A DNA stretch of 64,000 nucleotides from Halovulum dunhuangense (GTDB lineage: Bacteria; Pseudomonadota; Alphaproteobacteria; Rhodobacterales; Rhodobacteraceae). Location: assembly GCF_013093415.1 (NCBI RefSeq), contig NZ_JABFBC010000002.1, forward strand, positions 682,001-746,000, given 5' to 3'. The stretch's first letter is position 1. The number at the start of each line of letters is the position of its first letter. The translations under genes were made by a program, and so were the position numbers. The notes beneath the pieces were generated by a model that had not been told where the DNA came from, did no database searches, and saw only the letters and a list, made by a program, of their open reading frames with translations. Shown here one piece after another: positions 47,980 through 57,777 of the stretch.

Positions 47980-49119
47980 ATGCGTGATCGCATAAAGAAG
48001 CTGTGGCATTATCACAGGAACAGGCGCAAACCTGCGCATGTCACCGCAACGATTGATGCCACGGGCAATGATGTCCGGGTTCTATGTGGCCCGGCATCCT
48101 TTCAGATTCGTAGCCCGGAGCATGACCTCGGTCAGCGGGAGCATTTCGATTTCGTCCTGTTTGGCCTGGCGGCGATTTCCATGTCGCGCAACATGGCGAT
48201 CAGTCTCGATGCCCCGGTCAGCCAAGCCGGGGTGGACACGATCAAAGGCATCGCCAACCTCTACGAACTCTGGAGCATACCGAGACTTGCGCCGCTTCGT
48301 GTTGAAGCGCGGCACGTTGTTGAAGAGCCACAACCGCGCAAGGCGACCGGTACAGCCTTGTGCTTGTCAGGCGGCACCGACTCGCTTGCGGCCGCCGTCG
48401 AACTCAAGGCTCGGGGCGAGCTGACGCACGGTGTACTGATTGCCGGATTCGACTATCCGGATTTCACCCATCCGTCATTCCTGGACCTCCGCCAACGCGT
48501 GCAGGCACAGGCGGATCTTCTGGGTATAACTCTTGTAACGCTGGAAACCGACATTCGCGCGACCGGGGTCAAATGGGAACTCCTGCACGGATTATGCCTC
48601 GCGATGGGGCTCCATTACTGTGCGCCCTTGATCGGCAAGGCCGCTCTCGCGATGGACTTCACCCGGGGACAGGATCACATCGCGCATCCCTGGGGTTCAA
48701 GCATCGCCCTGACGGAGAAGATGGGCACCGCACTTCTGCCCATGATCCCGGTGGGTGCGGAGTACGGCCGAACCGACAAGATCGGAGTGCTGATGAGAGA
48801 GGCGCCCGAACTTGTGCCTCATCTATCGGTCTGCTGGCAGACCGATAGCGGTGGCAGCTGCGGCGCTTGCCCGAAATGCATCCGGACACGGCTGAACTTC
48901 ATAGCCGCCGGAGGATCCGAGCCGGATATCTTCGCGCAGAAAGTATCCATCATCGACGCCCTGGATGGGCTCGCGAAGCCGCGAAAGATGTCGAAGATAC
49001 GGAACGATCTGATTTTCATGGTGGACATTATGCAGAACCTGCCAGAAGGCGATCTGCGAAACGCAGTGGCGCGGCAAGTCGAAACCCTGCGGCGAGCCTA
49101 TGTCGGAACCATGCCCTGA
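47980..49119 (+). CDS. QueC-like PP-loop ATPase with N-terminal extension
   Basis: A 379-residue protein I cannot assign to a named gene. Residues 126-310 resemble QueC, the 7-cyano-7-deazaguanine synthase. The PP-loop is LCLSGGTDS (residues 127-135). Four cysteines at 285, 294, 297 and 300 have the 9-3-3 spacing of the QueC zinc site. An extra N-terminal domain of ~120 residues and a basic C-terminal ~70 have no counterpart in QueC (~230 residues). No queD, queE or folE-like gene is near. Base composition is lower than its neighbours in places (about 52-53% GC in lines I counted, against about 70% nearby), suggesting transfer. GAGGA precedes the ATG, 19 bp after dapD. It may modify a nucleotide, a protein or a sugar. 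Confidence 0.75.
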   Translation: MRDRIKKLWHYHRNRRKPAHVTATIDATGNDVRVLCGPASFQIRSPEHDLGQREHFDFVLFGLAAISMSRNMAISLDAPVSQAGVDTIKGIANLYELWSIPRLAPLRVEARHVVEEPQPRKATGTALCLSGGTDSLAAAVELKARGELTHGVLIAGFDYPDFTHPSFLDLRQRVQAQADLLGITLVTLETDIRATGVKWELLHGLCLAMGLHYCAPLIGKAALAMDFTRGQDHIAHPWGSSIALTEKMGTALLPMIPVGAEYGRTDKIGVLMREAPELVPHLSVCWQTDSGGSCGACPKCIRTRLNFIAAGGSEPDIFAQKVSIIDALDGLAKPRKMSKIRNDLIFMVDIMQNLPEGDLRNAVARQVETLRRAYVGTMP

Positions 49120-49148
49120 CACCACGCCTTGCCAGAAAGGTGACAAGA

Positions 49149-49478
49149 ATGCCCGGCGAGAAGCACAAGGTCTATACGCTGCTGGTCGAGGTCGGCCGCA
49201 AGGACGGCGACGGTCTGCCCGAGGGCAGCACCGGCGCGGCACTTCTGTGCTACGCTTCAGGCGTGGACGAGGCAGAGGCCGTGCGCGAGACGGTGGCGAT
49301 CCTGAAACAGGCGGACCTAGCGCCGCTCGACGTGACGGGCTACGGCACGCTGGAGGAACAGCTCGCCGACGGTGCCGAGATCGGCGACGAGGAACGCTCG
49401 CTGATGCAGCGGGCACTGGACGAGAACTCGGTGATCGTGGCGCAGATGACACCCTTCGACGGATCGGCGGAAGACTGA
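49149..49478 (+). CDS. Small conserved-type hypothetical protein
   Basis: Unrecognised 109-residue acidic soluble protein. It starts MPGEKHKVYTLLVEVGRKDG and contains VDEAEAVRETVAILKQADL and GYGTLEEQL, a plausible ferredoxin-like alpha/beta fold. The ribosome-binding site AGAAAGG precedes the ATG at 49149. It follows the PP-loop gene by 29 bp and precedes sqdB by 90 bp. Confidence 0.72.
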   Translation: MPGEKHKVYTLLVEVGRKDGDGLPEGSTGAALLCYASGVDEAEAVRETVAILKQADLAPLDVTGYGTLEEQLADGAEIGDEERSLMQRALDENSVIVAQMTPFDGSAED

Positions 49479-49568
49479 CCACCGCCGCGACGGAACCGTC
49501 ACGAAGCTGTAAACTCCTGCCGCTAATGCTAGATTTCCCGACGATCCGGCCAACAGGGGGGTATCACC

Positions 49569-50789
49569 ATGAAAATCGCGGTTCTGGGCGGCGACGGCTT
49601 CTGCGGCTGGCCCACCACGCTGCACCTGTCCGACAAGGGCCACGAGGTGCATATCCTCGACAACCTGTCGCGCCGCTGGATCGACACGGAACTCGGCGTG
49701 CAGTCACTGACGCCGATGGACTCGATCCAGGAACGCACCCGGATCTGGCACCAGGAAACCGGGCGGCGGATCCATTTCCACCTGATCGACATCGCGAAGG
49801 ATTACGAGATCCTGAAGCGGTGGCTGGCCGAACACCGGCCCGACGCGATAATCCACTTCGCCGAACAGCGCGCCGCGCCCTATTCGATGAAGTCCGACCG
49901 GCACAAGGTCTATACCGTCAACAACAACGTCTCGGGCACGCATAACCTGCTGTCGGCGATGGTCGAGACGGGCATCGACGCGCATCTGGTGCACCTGGGC
50001 ACGATGGGCGTCTATGGCTACTCGACCGTGGGCGCCGCCATCCCCGAGGGGTATCTGCCGGTCAGGATCGCCACAATGGACGGCGCCGAGGCAGAGCAGG
50101 AGATCCTTTACCCGACGCGGCCCGGATCGGTCTATCACATGACCAAGAGCCTCGATCAGATCCTGTTCCAGTTCTATGCCCAGAATGACGGCCTCAGGAT
50201 CACCGACCTGCACCAGGGCATCGTCTGGGGCACCCATACCGAACAGACACGCCGCCATCCGCAGCTCATCAACCGCTTCGATTATGATGGCGATTACGGC
50301 ACCGTGCTGAATCGGTTCCTGATCCAGGCGGCGATCGACTACCCGCTGACCGTGCACGGCACCGGGGGGCAGACGCGGGCCTTCATCCATATCCAGGACT
50401 CGGTCCGCTGCATCGAGCTGGCGCTGTCTGACGCGCCAAAGGCGGGCGACCGGGTGCGCATATTCAACCAGATGACCGAAACCCACCGCGTGCGCGACCT
50501 GGCAGAGCTTGTCTCGCGCCTGACCGGCGCCCGGATCGCGTGGCTTCCGAACCCCCGCAAGGAAGCGCCCGAGAACGACCTGGTGGTGAAGAACGAGCAG
50601 TTCCTGTCACTGGGCCTGAACCCGACCACGCTTCGGGAGGGGCTTCTGGAGGAGGTGGTCGACGTGGCCAGGAAATTCGCCTACCGCGTGGACCGCTCGC
50701 GCATCCCGTCGGTTTCCGCCTGGACCCGCGACATCGCCCGCAAGGTGGAACGCGACCCCGAGGGCAAGGCGCTGAAATCCGTCTCCTGA
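49569..50789 (+). CDS. sqdB: UDP-sulfoquinovose synthase
   Basis: Makes UDP-sulfoquinovose from UDP-glucose and sulfite, the head-group donor of sulfolipid SQDG. This 406-residue SDR-type enzyme has the NAD motif VLGGDGFCGWPTTLHLSDKG. Active-site residues align with plant SQD1: Thr145 in HLGTMGVYGYS, Tyr189 and Lys193 in YHMTKSLDQ. FAEQRAAPYSMKS is also characteristic. It heads the sqdBDC operon, as in Rhodobacter sphaeroides. Confidence 0.95.
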   Translation: MKIAVLGGDGFCGWPTTLHLSDKGHEVHILDNLSRRWIDTELGVQSLTPMDSIQERTRIWHQETGRRIHFHLIDIAKDYEILKRWLAEHRPDAIIHFAEQRAAPYSMKSDRHKVYTVNNNVSGTHNLLSAMVETGIDAHLVHLGTMGVYGYSTVGAAIPEGYLPVRIATMDGAEAEQEILYPTRPGSVYHMTKSLDQILFQFYAQNDGLRITDLHQGIVWGTHTEQTRRHPQLINRFDYDGDYGTVLNRFLIQAAIDYPLTVHGTGGQTRAFIHIQDSVRCIELALSDAPKAGDRVRIFNQMTETHRVRDLAELVSRLTGARIAWLPNPRKEAPENDLVVKNEQFLSLGLNPTTLREGLLEEVVDVARKFAYRVDRSRIPSVSAWTRDIARKVERDPEGKALKSVS

Positions 50790-50790
50790 C

Positions 50791-51627
50791 ATGGATGGAC
50801 TGACCCCGGCGCGGCCTGCCGCAGCGCCTCACGCCTTTGTCACGCTGGTCACCAATGACGGCTACGCGCGCGGCGCGGGCGCGCTGCTGAACGCGCTGCG
50901 GCTGTCCGGCACGCAGGCCGACCTGGTGGTGCTGCACACCGGCGGCGTGTCGCACGCAGCCCTCGCGCGGCTGGCAGACCGGGGCGCGCGGCTGATCGCG
51001 GCGGACGTGCTGCCCACCTCGGACGCGTTCAACGCGGCCCATGCGCGCCAGGCGGTGCATGGCGCGGCCCCCTTCACCAAGGGCCGCAAGCCGCCCTTTC
51101 ACACGCCGCTCGACAATTTCATCAAGCTCCGGCTCTGGCAGCTGGAGGAGTACCGCCGCGTGGTGTTCATCGACGCCGACGCGCTGGTGCTGCGCAACAT
51201 CGACAATCTGTTCGACTACCCCGAGTTCTCGGCCGCGCCCAATGTCTATGAAAGCCTTGCCGACTTTCACCGGCTGAACTCCGGCGTGTTCGTGGCGCGC
51301 CCCTCGTCCGCCACCTATCGCGACATGCTGGCGCGGCTCGATGTTCCGGGCGCCTTCTGGCGGCGGACCGACCAGACTTTCCTCCAGGAATATTTCCCCG
51401 GCTGGCACGGGCTGCCGGTGTTCTGCAACATGCTCCAGTATGTCTGGTTCAACATGCCCGCGCTGTGGGACTGGCGCTCGATCCGGGTGCTGCACTACCA
51501 GTACGAAAAGCCGTGGGAGACGGACAACCCCCGCCGCGCGCAACTCAAGCCCCTGATCGACCTCTGGCATGCCTATGAGGCGGGCGAGCCCCCCGCGCTG
51601 GACCGCCTCGAAAACCCCGCGCCATGA
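50791..51627 (+). CDS. sqdD: Sulfolipid-operon glycosyltransferase (GT8-like)
   Basis: A 278-residue glycogenin-like glycosyltransferase. It has the DxD metal motif VVFIDADALVLRNIDNLF, FNSG-type LNSGVFVARPS and the C-terminal HYQYEKPWE. By position between sqdB and sqdC it is SqdD, thought to move sulfoquinovose to diacylglycerol in Rhodobacter. It starts one base after sqdB and overlaps sqdC by ATGA. Confidence 0.9.
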   Translation: MDGLTPARPAAAPHAFVTLVTNDGYARGAGALLNALRLSGTQADLVVLHTGGVSHAALARLADRGARLIAADVLPTSDAFNAAHARQAVHGAAPFTKGRKPPFHTPLDNFIKLRLWQLEEYRRVVFIDADALVLRNIDNLFDYPEFSAAPNVYESLADFHRLNSGVFVARPSSATYRDMLARLDVPGAFWRRTDQTFLQEYFPGWHGLPVFCNMLQYVWFNMPALWDWRSIRVLHYQYEKPWETDNPRRAQLKPLIDLWHAYEAGEPPALDRLENPAP

Positions 51628-52511
51628 GGCGCGCGCTCATCACCGGCGGCACCGGCCTTGTCGGCCACCCCGTCACGCAGGCGCTTCGCGCACGGGGCTG
51701 GCAGGTCACGCATCTGGCCCGCCGCCCCGTCCCCGGGGCAGAGTGGCTGCACTTCACGCTGGACGCCCCGCCAGAGCGGCTGCCAGCGGCGGATGCCCTG
51801 ATCCACGCCGCATTCGACCATGTGCCGGGGCGCTACCGTGGCGGCGAGGGCGAGGATCCCGACGGCTTTCGCAGGCGCAACCTGAATGGCACCCTGGCCC
51901 TGTTCCGCGCCGCGCGCGCGGCAGACATCCCGCGCGCGGTGTTCCTGTCCAGCCGCGCCGTCTTTGACGCCTGCGCGCCCGGCACCCTGCTGACCGAGGA
52001 CATGGCCCCTGCCCCCGCCTCGCTTTACGGACGGCTCAAGGCAGAGACAGAGGCCGCGATCACAGCCCTGGCCACGCCCTCCTTCGCCCCTCTCACGCTG
52101 CGCGCCACGGGCGTCTATGGCCCGCCCCCGCCCGACCGGGCCCACAAATGGGCGGGGCTGTTCGCCGATTTCCTGCGCGGGCAACCCATCGCGCCGCGTG
52201 TCGGAACGGAACTGCACGCCCAGGATCTGGCCGCTGCGGTCCTGCTGCTGCTGGAAGCCTCGGCCCAGACCGTGACAGGCCGCGCCTTTCATGCCTCGGA
52301 CATCACCCTCGACCGGCACGACCTGCTGAGCCATGTCGCGCGCCTTGCCGGCAGCCCGCACCCGCCGCCGCCCCGCGCCGATGCCACGCGGGTCAGCCCG
52401 CTCGACTGTGCGGGACTGGGCGCGCTTGGCTGGCAGCCCGGCGGCTGGCCCCTGCTCCAGGCGACGCTGCCGCGGCTTCTGCCCCACCCGCCCGGCAATG
52501 CCTGCCCTTGA
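51624..52511 (+). CDS. sqdC: NAD-dependent epimerase/dehydratase-like sulfolipid protein
   Basis: A 295-residue extended SDR protein. The Rossmann motif is ITGGTGLVGHPVTQAL, the Ser in FLSSRAVFD and the YxxxK pair in LYGRLKAETE are in place. Position downstream of sqdB and sqdD identifies it as SqdC, an accessory protein of sulfolipid synthesis whose reaction is not settled. GC-rich, Pro-rich C terminus. It overlaps sqdD by 4 bp. Confidence 0.87.
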   Translation: MRRALITGGTGLVGHPVTQALRARGWQVTHLARRPVPGAEWLHFTLDAPPERLPAADALIHAAFDHVPGRYRGGEGEDPDGFRRRNLNGTLALFRAARAADIPRAVFLSSRAVFDACAPGTLLTEDMAPAPASLYGRLKAETEAAITALATPSFAPLTLRATGVYGPPPPDRAHKWAGLFADFLRGQPIAPRVGTELHAQDLAAAVLLLLEASAQTVTGRAFHASDITLDRHDLLSHVARLAGSPHPPPPRADATRVSPLDCAGLGALGWQPGGWPLLQATLPRLLPHPPGNACP

Positions 52512-52560
52512 CCCGCGCCGCGCCAGCGGTGAAAAGCCCTGAAACACGCGGAGTTTTCCC

Positions 52561-53157
52561 ATGGGCAAGGCGCTTCTGGTCATCGACGTGCAAAACGACT
52601 TCTGCCCCGGCGGCGCGCTGGCCGTGGCCGAGGGGGATCAGGTCGTCGGCCCGATCAACGCCATCATGGCCGATTTCGACGTGGTGGTGCTGACCCAGGA
52701 CTGGCACCCCGCGGACCACCGATCCTTCGCCTCGCAGCATCCGGGCGCGGCCCCCTTCTCCACCACGCAGATGCCCTATGGCACCCAGGTGCTCTGGCCC
52801 GATCACTGCGTGCAGGGCACCAGCGGCGCCGCCTTCCATCCGGCGCTGGAGCGTGACCCCGCCCAGCTTGTGCTGCGCAAGGGCTTTCGCGCCGCGATCG
52901 ACAGCTACTCGGCCTTTTTCGAGAACGACAAGGCGACGCGCACGGGGCTTGCCGGCTACCTGCGCGACCGCGGCGTGACGGACGTGACGCTGGCGGGCCT
53001 TGCCACCGATTTCTGCGTCGCCTGGTCCGCGATGGATGCGGTGAAGGAAGGCTTCCGCGCCACCGTCCTGATGGGCGCAAGCCGGGCCATCGATCTGGAC
53101 GGCTCTCTGGACAAGGCCATCGCCGACATGAAGGCCGCGGGCGTGGTGCTGGCATGA
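52561..53157 (+). CDS. pncA: Nicotinamidase
   Basis: Hydrolyses nicotinamide to nicotinate in NAD salvage. Of its 198 residues, the catalytic triad is Asp9 (LVIDVQNDF), Lys107 (LRKGF) and Cys152 (GLATDFCVAWSA). Metal ligands fit Asp47 and His49 in TQDWHPADH, with His82 in WPDHC. Its stop overlaps the pncB start as ATGA, coupling the two consecutive steps. Confidence 0.95.
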   Translation: MGKALLVIDVQNDFCPGGALAVAEGDQVVGPINAIMADFDVVVLTQDWHPADHRSFASQHPGAAPFSTTQMPYGTQVLWPDHCVQGTSGAAFHPALERDPAQLVLRKGFRAAIDSYSAFFENDKATRTGLAGYLRDRGVTDVTLAGLATDFCVAWSAMDAVKEGFRATVLMGASRAIDLDGSLDKAIADMKAAGVVLA

Positions 53158-54446
53158 TCGATCTGGCCAAGCGCGTCCACGACCACACCTGGAAGATCGA
53201 CCCGATCGTCCGCTCGCTGCTCGATACCGACTTCTACAAGCTGATGATGGCCCAGACGGTCCAGAAGCGGCACCCGGATGTCGAGGTGACCTTCTCGCTG
53301 ATCAACCGCTCGAAGCATGTGCCGCTGGCCGAACTGGTGTCGGAACAGGAATTGCGCGAACAGCTCGACCATGTCCGCACGCTGCGCCTCAGCCGGGGCG
53401 AAGTGACCTGGCTGCGCGGCAACACCTTTTATGGCAAGCAGCGCATGTTCAGCCCGGACTTCATCGACTGGTTCGAGAAGTTCCGCATGCCCGAATACCA
53501 CCTCGAACGCGTGGGCGACCAGTACGAGCTGACCTTTCACGGTCCCTGGGCCGAGGTGATGCTCTGGGAGGTGCCGGCGCTTGCCATCCTGATGGAACTG
53601 CGCTCGCGCGCGGTGCTGAGGCACCTGGGCAAGCTGGACCTTCAGGTGCTCTATGCCCGCGCCATGACCCGCGTCTGGGAAAAGATCCAGGGCCTGCGCG
53701 ATCTGCCCGACCTGCGCATCTCGGATTTCGGAACGCGGCGACGGCATGGCTTCCTGTGGCAGGACTGGTGCGTGCAGGCCATGATCGAGGGGCTGGGTCC
53801 GCGTTTCGCCGGCACCTCCAACTGCCTGATCGCGCTGCGGCGCGAGGTCGAGGCGATCGGCACCAACGCGCACGAACTGCCGATGGTCTATGCCGCGCTG
53901 ACCGACAGCGACGCGGACCTTGCCGCCAGCCCCTACAAGGTGCTCGAGAACTGGCAGAAGGATTACAGCGGCAACCTGCTGGTGATCCTACCCGACACCT
54001 TTGGAACCAGGGCGTTTCTGCAGAACGCGCCGGCCTGGGTCACGGAATGGACCGGGGTGCGCATCGATTCGGGCGATCCGGCCGAAGGCGCGCGCACCGC
54101 GATCGACTGGTGGACCGCGCACGGCCAGGACCCGCGGCAGAAGCTCATCATCTTTTCCGACGCGCTGGACGTGGCCAAGATCCGCGAGCTTTACGCCGAG
54201 TTCCACGGAAAGGTGAAGCTCAGCTTCGGCTGGGGGACGCTGCTGACCAACGATTTCCGCGGCCTGGGCGACGACGACCGGCTCGCCCCGTTCTCGCTGG
54301 TCTGCAAGGCGGTCGCGGCGAACGGGCGGCCCACCGTCAAGCTGTCGGACAACCACGCCAAGGCGATGGGGCCGGAGGCCGAGATCGCGCGCTACAAGCG
54401 CGTGTTCGGCATGACCAGCCAGCGCGAGGGCGAGCTGATCGTCTGA
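53154..54446 (+). CDS. pncB: Nicotinate phosphoribosyltransferase
   Basis: Second step of NAD salvage: nicotinate plus PRPP to nicotinate mononucleotide. A 430-residue enzyme with LLDTDFYKLMMAQTV at the N terminus, the phosphohistidine region DFGTRRRHGFLWQDW, IDSGDPAEGARTAIDWW and FGWGTLLTNDF for PRPP binding. Full length. Co-translated with pncA; converges on a small minus-strand gene. Confidence 0.96.
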   Translation: MIDLAKRVHDHTWKIDPIVRSLLDTDFYKLMMAQTVQKRHPDVEVTFSLINRSKHVPLAELVSEQELREQLDHVRTLRLSRGEVTWLRGNTFYGKQRMFSPDFIDWFEKFRMPEYHLERVGDQYELTFHGPWAEVMLWEVPALAILMELRSRAVLRHLGKLDLQVLYARAMTRVWEKIQGLRDLPDLRISDFGTRRRHGFLWQDWCVQAMIEGLGPRFAGTSNCLIALRREVEAIGTNAHELPMVYAALTDSDADLAASPYKVLENWQKDYSGNLLVILPDTFGTRAFLQNAPAWVTEWTGVRIDSGDPAEGARTAIDWWTAHGQDPRQKLIIFSDALDVAKIRELYAEFHGKVKLSFGWGTLLTNDFRGLGDDDRLAPFSLVCKAVAANGRPTVKLSDNHAKAMGPEAEIARYKRVFGMTSQREGELIV

Positions 54447-54450
54447 CCCC

Positions 54451-54726
54451 TCAGCGTCCGCGCAACGGCCCGTTCCAGTGCCGCGGCGGCTTCGGCCGTT
54501 CATGCGCCTCGGGCGCGGGCAGGGCCAGTTGCCGCGGCGCGGTCAGCGGCGCCCGGACACGGGGCTCGGGCGTGGTCGCCCAGTCCTCGGGCAGCCCGTA
54601 AAGACGGCATATCTCCCGGTGCCGCTCGGTCAGGACGGCGCGGAAGATCTCTTCCATCACCCGCCGCCGGTCCTGCTCGTAGGCCTCTTCCGTCTCGCTC
54701 CTGTACAGGAACATGCCGCCCCCCAT
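54451..54726 (-). CDS. Small hypothetical protein
   Basis: Unrecognised protein of about 91 residues. SETEEAYEQDRRRVMEEIFR is a likely amphipathic helix; the C-terminal half is rich in Pro and Arg. AGAGGTGG lies near both candidate ATGs (54726 and 54714); a third at 54753 is weaker. No signal peptide. It converges on pncB with only 4 bp between. Confidence 0.5.
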   Translation of the reverse strand: MGGGMFLYRSETEEAYEQDRRRVMEEIFRAVLTERHREICRLYGLPEDWATTPEPRVRAPLTAPRQLALPAPEAHERPKPPRHWNGPLRGR

Positions 54727-54882
54727 TCCACCTCTGCCGACGATATCGCGCACCCACCCGGCGCGGCAATGCGCAGGCCGCCCGGATTTCCCCGATTGCT
54801 TAACGGATGCTTGACGCCACCCGCTTGCCGATCCGCCGGCACGACGCTAACGAAAGACGCAGGGCAGGAGAGCAGGTGCAGC

Positions 54883-55539
54883 ATGGACGCGGTATTTCTA
54901 GATCTCGACGGGACGCTGATCGACCCGAAGGTGGGCATCACGACCTCCATCCAGCACGCGCTGCGCGAACTGGGCGCGGAAGTCCCGACGCCCGAAGAAC
55001 TGACCTGGTGCATCGGCCCGCCGCTCTGGGACAGCTTTGCCGTGCTGCTCGGGCCCGGCGCGGATCTCGACCTGGCCGTGGCACTCTACCGCGAGCGTTT
55101 CACCACCGAGGGGCTTTTCGAGGCCGAGGTCTATGACGGCGTGGGCGAGATGCTGGAGGAACTGCGCGACACCGGCGCTGGCCTGTGGATCGCCACGTCG
55201 AAGCCCCATGCCTATGCCACGACGATCGCCGATCATTTCGGCCTATCCTCCTGGATTGACGGGCTGTTCGGTGCGGAACTCGACGGCACCCGCGGCGACA
55301 AGAGCGCGCTTCTGGCCCATGCGCTGGCCGAAACCGGCATCGACCCCGCCAAGGCGGTGATGCTGGGCGACCGCCGCTTCGACATCGACGGCGCGCGCAA
55401 CAACCACATGCCATCGATCGGCGCGCTGTGGGGCTATGGCGAGGAGGGCGAGCTGCACCTGGCGGAACCCGATGCGCTGGCCGGCCACCCCGAGGAAGTC
55501 GCGGAAATCGCCGCGGAAATGATGGGCCTTGCCGACTGA
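54883..55539 (+). CDS. HAD family hydrolase (phosphoglycolate phosphatase-like)
   Basis: A 218-residue HAD phosphatase. Motif I is VFLDLDGTLID (nucleophile Asp7), motif II WIATSKP, motif III the Lys in GDKSALL, motif IV MLGDRRFDIDGAR. The cap domain lies at residues 15-80. It resembles Gph and pyrophosphatase-type members; the substrate is not certain. The ATG at 54883 has AGGTG upstream. Confidence 0.88.
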   Translation: MDAVFLDLDGTLIDPKVGITTSIQHALRELGAEVPTPEELTWCIGPPLWDSFAVLLGPGADLDLAVALYRERFTTEGLFEAEVYDGVGEMLEELRDTGAGLWIATSKPHAYATTIADHFGLSSWIDGLFGAELDGTRGDKSALLAHALAETGIDPAKAVMLGDRRFDIDGARNNHMPSIGALWGYGEEGELHLAEPDALAGHPEEVAEIAAEMMGLAD

Positions 55540-55600
55540 GCCCTTGGCGTGCAGAGCCGCTCATGCATGATGAAAGCCCCCGCAACACGGAGCGCCCGGC

Positions 55601-56593
55601 ATGAGCACGCGCCTGATCCAGATCATCCTGCCCGACAGCCTTGCTGACCGGGTCTGCCAGCAGCTTGACGACCTGGACAAGGCGAACTGGTGGCGCAGCG
55701 AGCTGATCCGGGACGAGCGCGAACAGGTGTTCGTCCTGGCCAAGTCGGGCGAGGAGCAGGACATAATGGACCGCATCGCCGAAAGCCTCGAGGGAGAGGA
55801 GGGCTGGCGCCAGGTGATCCTGCCCGTCGAGGCGGTCGCGCCCGAACTTCTGAGCGAGGAAGAGAAAGAGGCGCAGGCGACCCGGTCGCGGACCGCCGCC
55901 CGCGAGGAAATCCTTGCCGGTGTGCGCGGCAACGCGGCGCTGACTACCGACTTCCTGCTGATGACGGCGCTTGCCACGGTGGTCGCGGCGATCGGGCTCA
56001 ACTCCGACCAGATGGCGGCGGTGATCGGCGCCATGGTGATCGCGCCGCTTCTCGGGCCCGTCATGGGCGTGGCGCTTGGTGTCGCACTCGGGCTGCGGGG
56101 GCTGATCCTGCACGCCACCCTGTCGCTGCTGGCGGGCTTTGCCGCGTGCATCGCCTCCAGCGCGGCGATGGCGCTGGTGCTGCCCATCAACATGGAAAGC
56201 GAGCTGCTGGACTACGCGCAGCCCGTGGGCCTTGGAACAATGGCACTGGCGCTGGCCTCGGGCGCGGCGGCGGCGCTGGCCACCGCGACCGCGAAATCCA
56301 GCCCTCTGGTGGGCGTCATGGTCGCAGCCGCCATCCTGCCGCCCATCGCGGCAGCGGGTCTTCTGCTTGCGGGCGGCGCCTTTCTCGAGGCGGCGCGCGC
56401 GGGCTTCATCGTTGTCGTAAACCTGGCCTGCATCACCCTTTCGGCGCAGGCCGTCTTCATCGCGAAGGGCATCCGCCCGCGCCGCTGGTCGGAACTGCGG
56501 CGGGCCGAAACCTCGTGGGCGCTGAACACGGTGGCGCTGGTGATCCTGCTGGCGATCATGGGCGCGATCATCGTCTTCTGGGACGTGATCTGA
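55601..56593 (+). CDS. DUF389 (TIGR00341) membrane protein
   Basis: A 330-residue protein with a soluble alpha/beta N-terminal domain (about 1-95) and six membrane helices after residue 110. The DUF389 core is [20 protein letters not shown]. Others include [19 protein letters not shown]. The function is unknown. It stands alone between the HAD gene and dapE. Confidence 0.88.
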   Translation: MSTRLIQIILPDSLADRVCQQLDDLDKANWWRSELIRDEREQVFVLAKSGEEQDIMDRIAESLEGEEGWRQVILPVEAVAPELLSEEEKEAQATRSRTAAREEILAGVRGNAALTTDFLLMTALATVVAAIGLNSDQMAAVIGAMVIAPLLGPVMGVALGVALGLRGLILHATLSLLAGFAACIASSAAMALVLPINMESELLDYAQPVGLGTMALALASGAAAALATATAKSSPLVGVMVAAAILPPIAAAGLLLAGGAFLEAARAGFIVVVNLACITLSAQAVFIAKGIRPRRWSELRRAETSWALNTVALVILLAIMGAIIVFWDVI

Positions 56594-56634
56594 CCCCTTG
56601 CCCTTCGCGCGCGGCGGGGCCAATCTCCGGCGCC

Positions 56635-57777
56635 ATGACCATTGACCCCGTCGATCTGACCGCCCGCCTTGTCCGCTGCCCCTCGATCACCCCCGAGGAG
56701 GGCGGCGCCCTGCAACTTCTCGACCGCCTGCTGAGCGAGGCCGGCTTCCGCACCGTCCGGGTGGACCGAGGCGGCACGCCGAACCTGTTCGCGCGCTGGG
56801 GCGACGGCCGCAACGGACGCAGCTTCGGCTTCAACGGCCACACCGACGTGGTGCCCACCGGCCCGCGCGAGAAATGGAGCGTGGATCCCTTCGGGGCCGA
56901 GATCATCGACGGCTATCTCTACGGGCGCGGCGCCACGGACATGAAGTCGGGCGTCGCCGCCTTCGTCGCCGCCGCCATCGACTTCGTGCGGGAAACCCCG
57001 CCCGACGGATCGGTCGTCATCACCGTCACCGGCGACGAGGAAGGCGGCGCCGAACACGGCACGGTCGCCATCCTCGACTGGATGGACCGGCAGGGCGAGC
57101 GGATGGATGTCTGCCTGGTGGGCGAACCCACCTGCCCCGAACGCCTGGGCGACATGATGAAGATCGGGCGCCGCGGATCGCTGACCGCCTTCTTCACCGC
57201 AACCGGCGTGCAGGGCCATTCCGCCTATCCGCACCGGGCGAAGAACCCGCTGCACGCGCTGGTCGCGCTGATGGGGCGGCTGACCGAAACGCCGCTGGAT
57301 GCGGGCACCGACCATTTCGATCCCTCGACGCTTCAGATCACCACCATCGACGCCGGCAACCCGGCGACCAACGTGATCCCCGGCAGCGCCACCGCCACCG
57401 TGAACATCCGCTACAACGACCTGCACAGCGGCGAGAGCCTGACCCGCTGGCTGGACGAGCACGCCCGCGCCGTGACCGGGGCGACCGGCGTCGGCATCGC
57501 GCTCAGGATCCACAATTCGGGCGAATCCTTTCTTACCCCGCCGGGCGATCTGTCCGACCTGATCGCCGGCGCGGTGCGAGAGGAAACCGGGCTCGACCCG
57601 GTGCTCTCCACCTCGGGGGGTACCTCGGATGCGCGCTTCGTGAAGGATCACTGCCCGGTGGTCGAGTTCGGGCTGGTGGGCGAGCGGATGCACGCGGTGG
57701 ACGAACGCGTCGCGGTGGATCATGTCCACCGGCTCAAGGCGATCTACAGGCGGATCCTGACCGGCTATTTTGCCTGA
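56635..57777 (+). CDS. dapE: Succinyl-diaminopimelate desuccinylase
   Basis: Dizinc M20 peptidase of 380 residues removing succinate from N-succinyl-LL-diaminopimelate. Metal and catalytic residues: His69 and Asp71 ([11 protein letters not shown]), Asp102 ([10 protein letters not shown]), Glu135-Glu136 (GDEEGG). The dimerisation/lid region includes [18 protein letters not shown] and the C-terminal [13 protein letters not shown]. It complements dapD in this window. It overlaps the next transporter's TTG start. Confidence 0.96.
   Translation: MTIDPVDLTARLVRCPSITPEEGGALQLLDRLLSEAGFRTVRVDRGGTPNLFARWGDGRNGRSFGFNGHTDVVPTGPREKWSVDPFGAEIIDGYLYGRGATDMKSGVAAFVAAAIDFVRETPPDGSVVITVTGDEEGGAEHGTVAILDWMDRQGERMDVCLVGEPTCPERLGDMMKIGRRGSLTAFFTATGVQGHSAYPHRAKNPLHALVALMGRLTETPLDAGTDHFDPSTLQITTIDAGNPATNVIPGSATATVNIRYNDLHSGESLTRWLDEHARAVTGATGVGIALRIHNSGESFLTPPGDLSDLIAGAVREETGLDPVLSTSGGTSDARFVKDHCPVVEFGLVGERMHAVDERVAVDHVHRLKAIYRRILTGYFA

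Noticed and set aside
47980-49119. Calling the PP-loop gene queC
   Set aside because: It is much longer than QueC, has an extra N-terminal domain and no queuosine neighbours, so the plain name would mislead.
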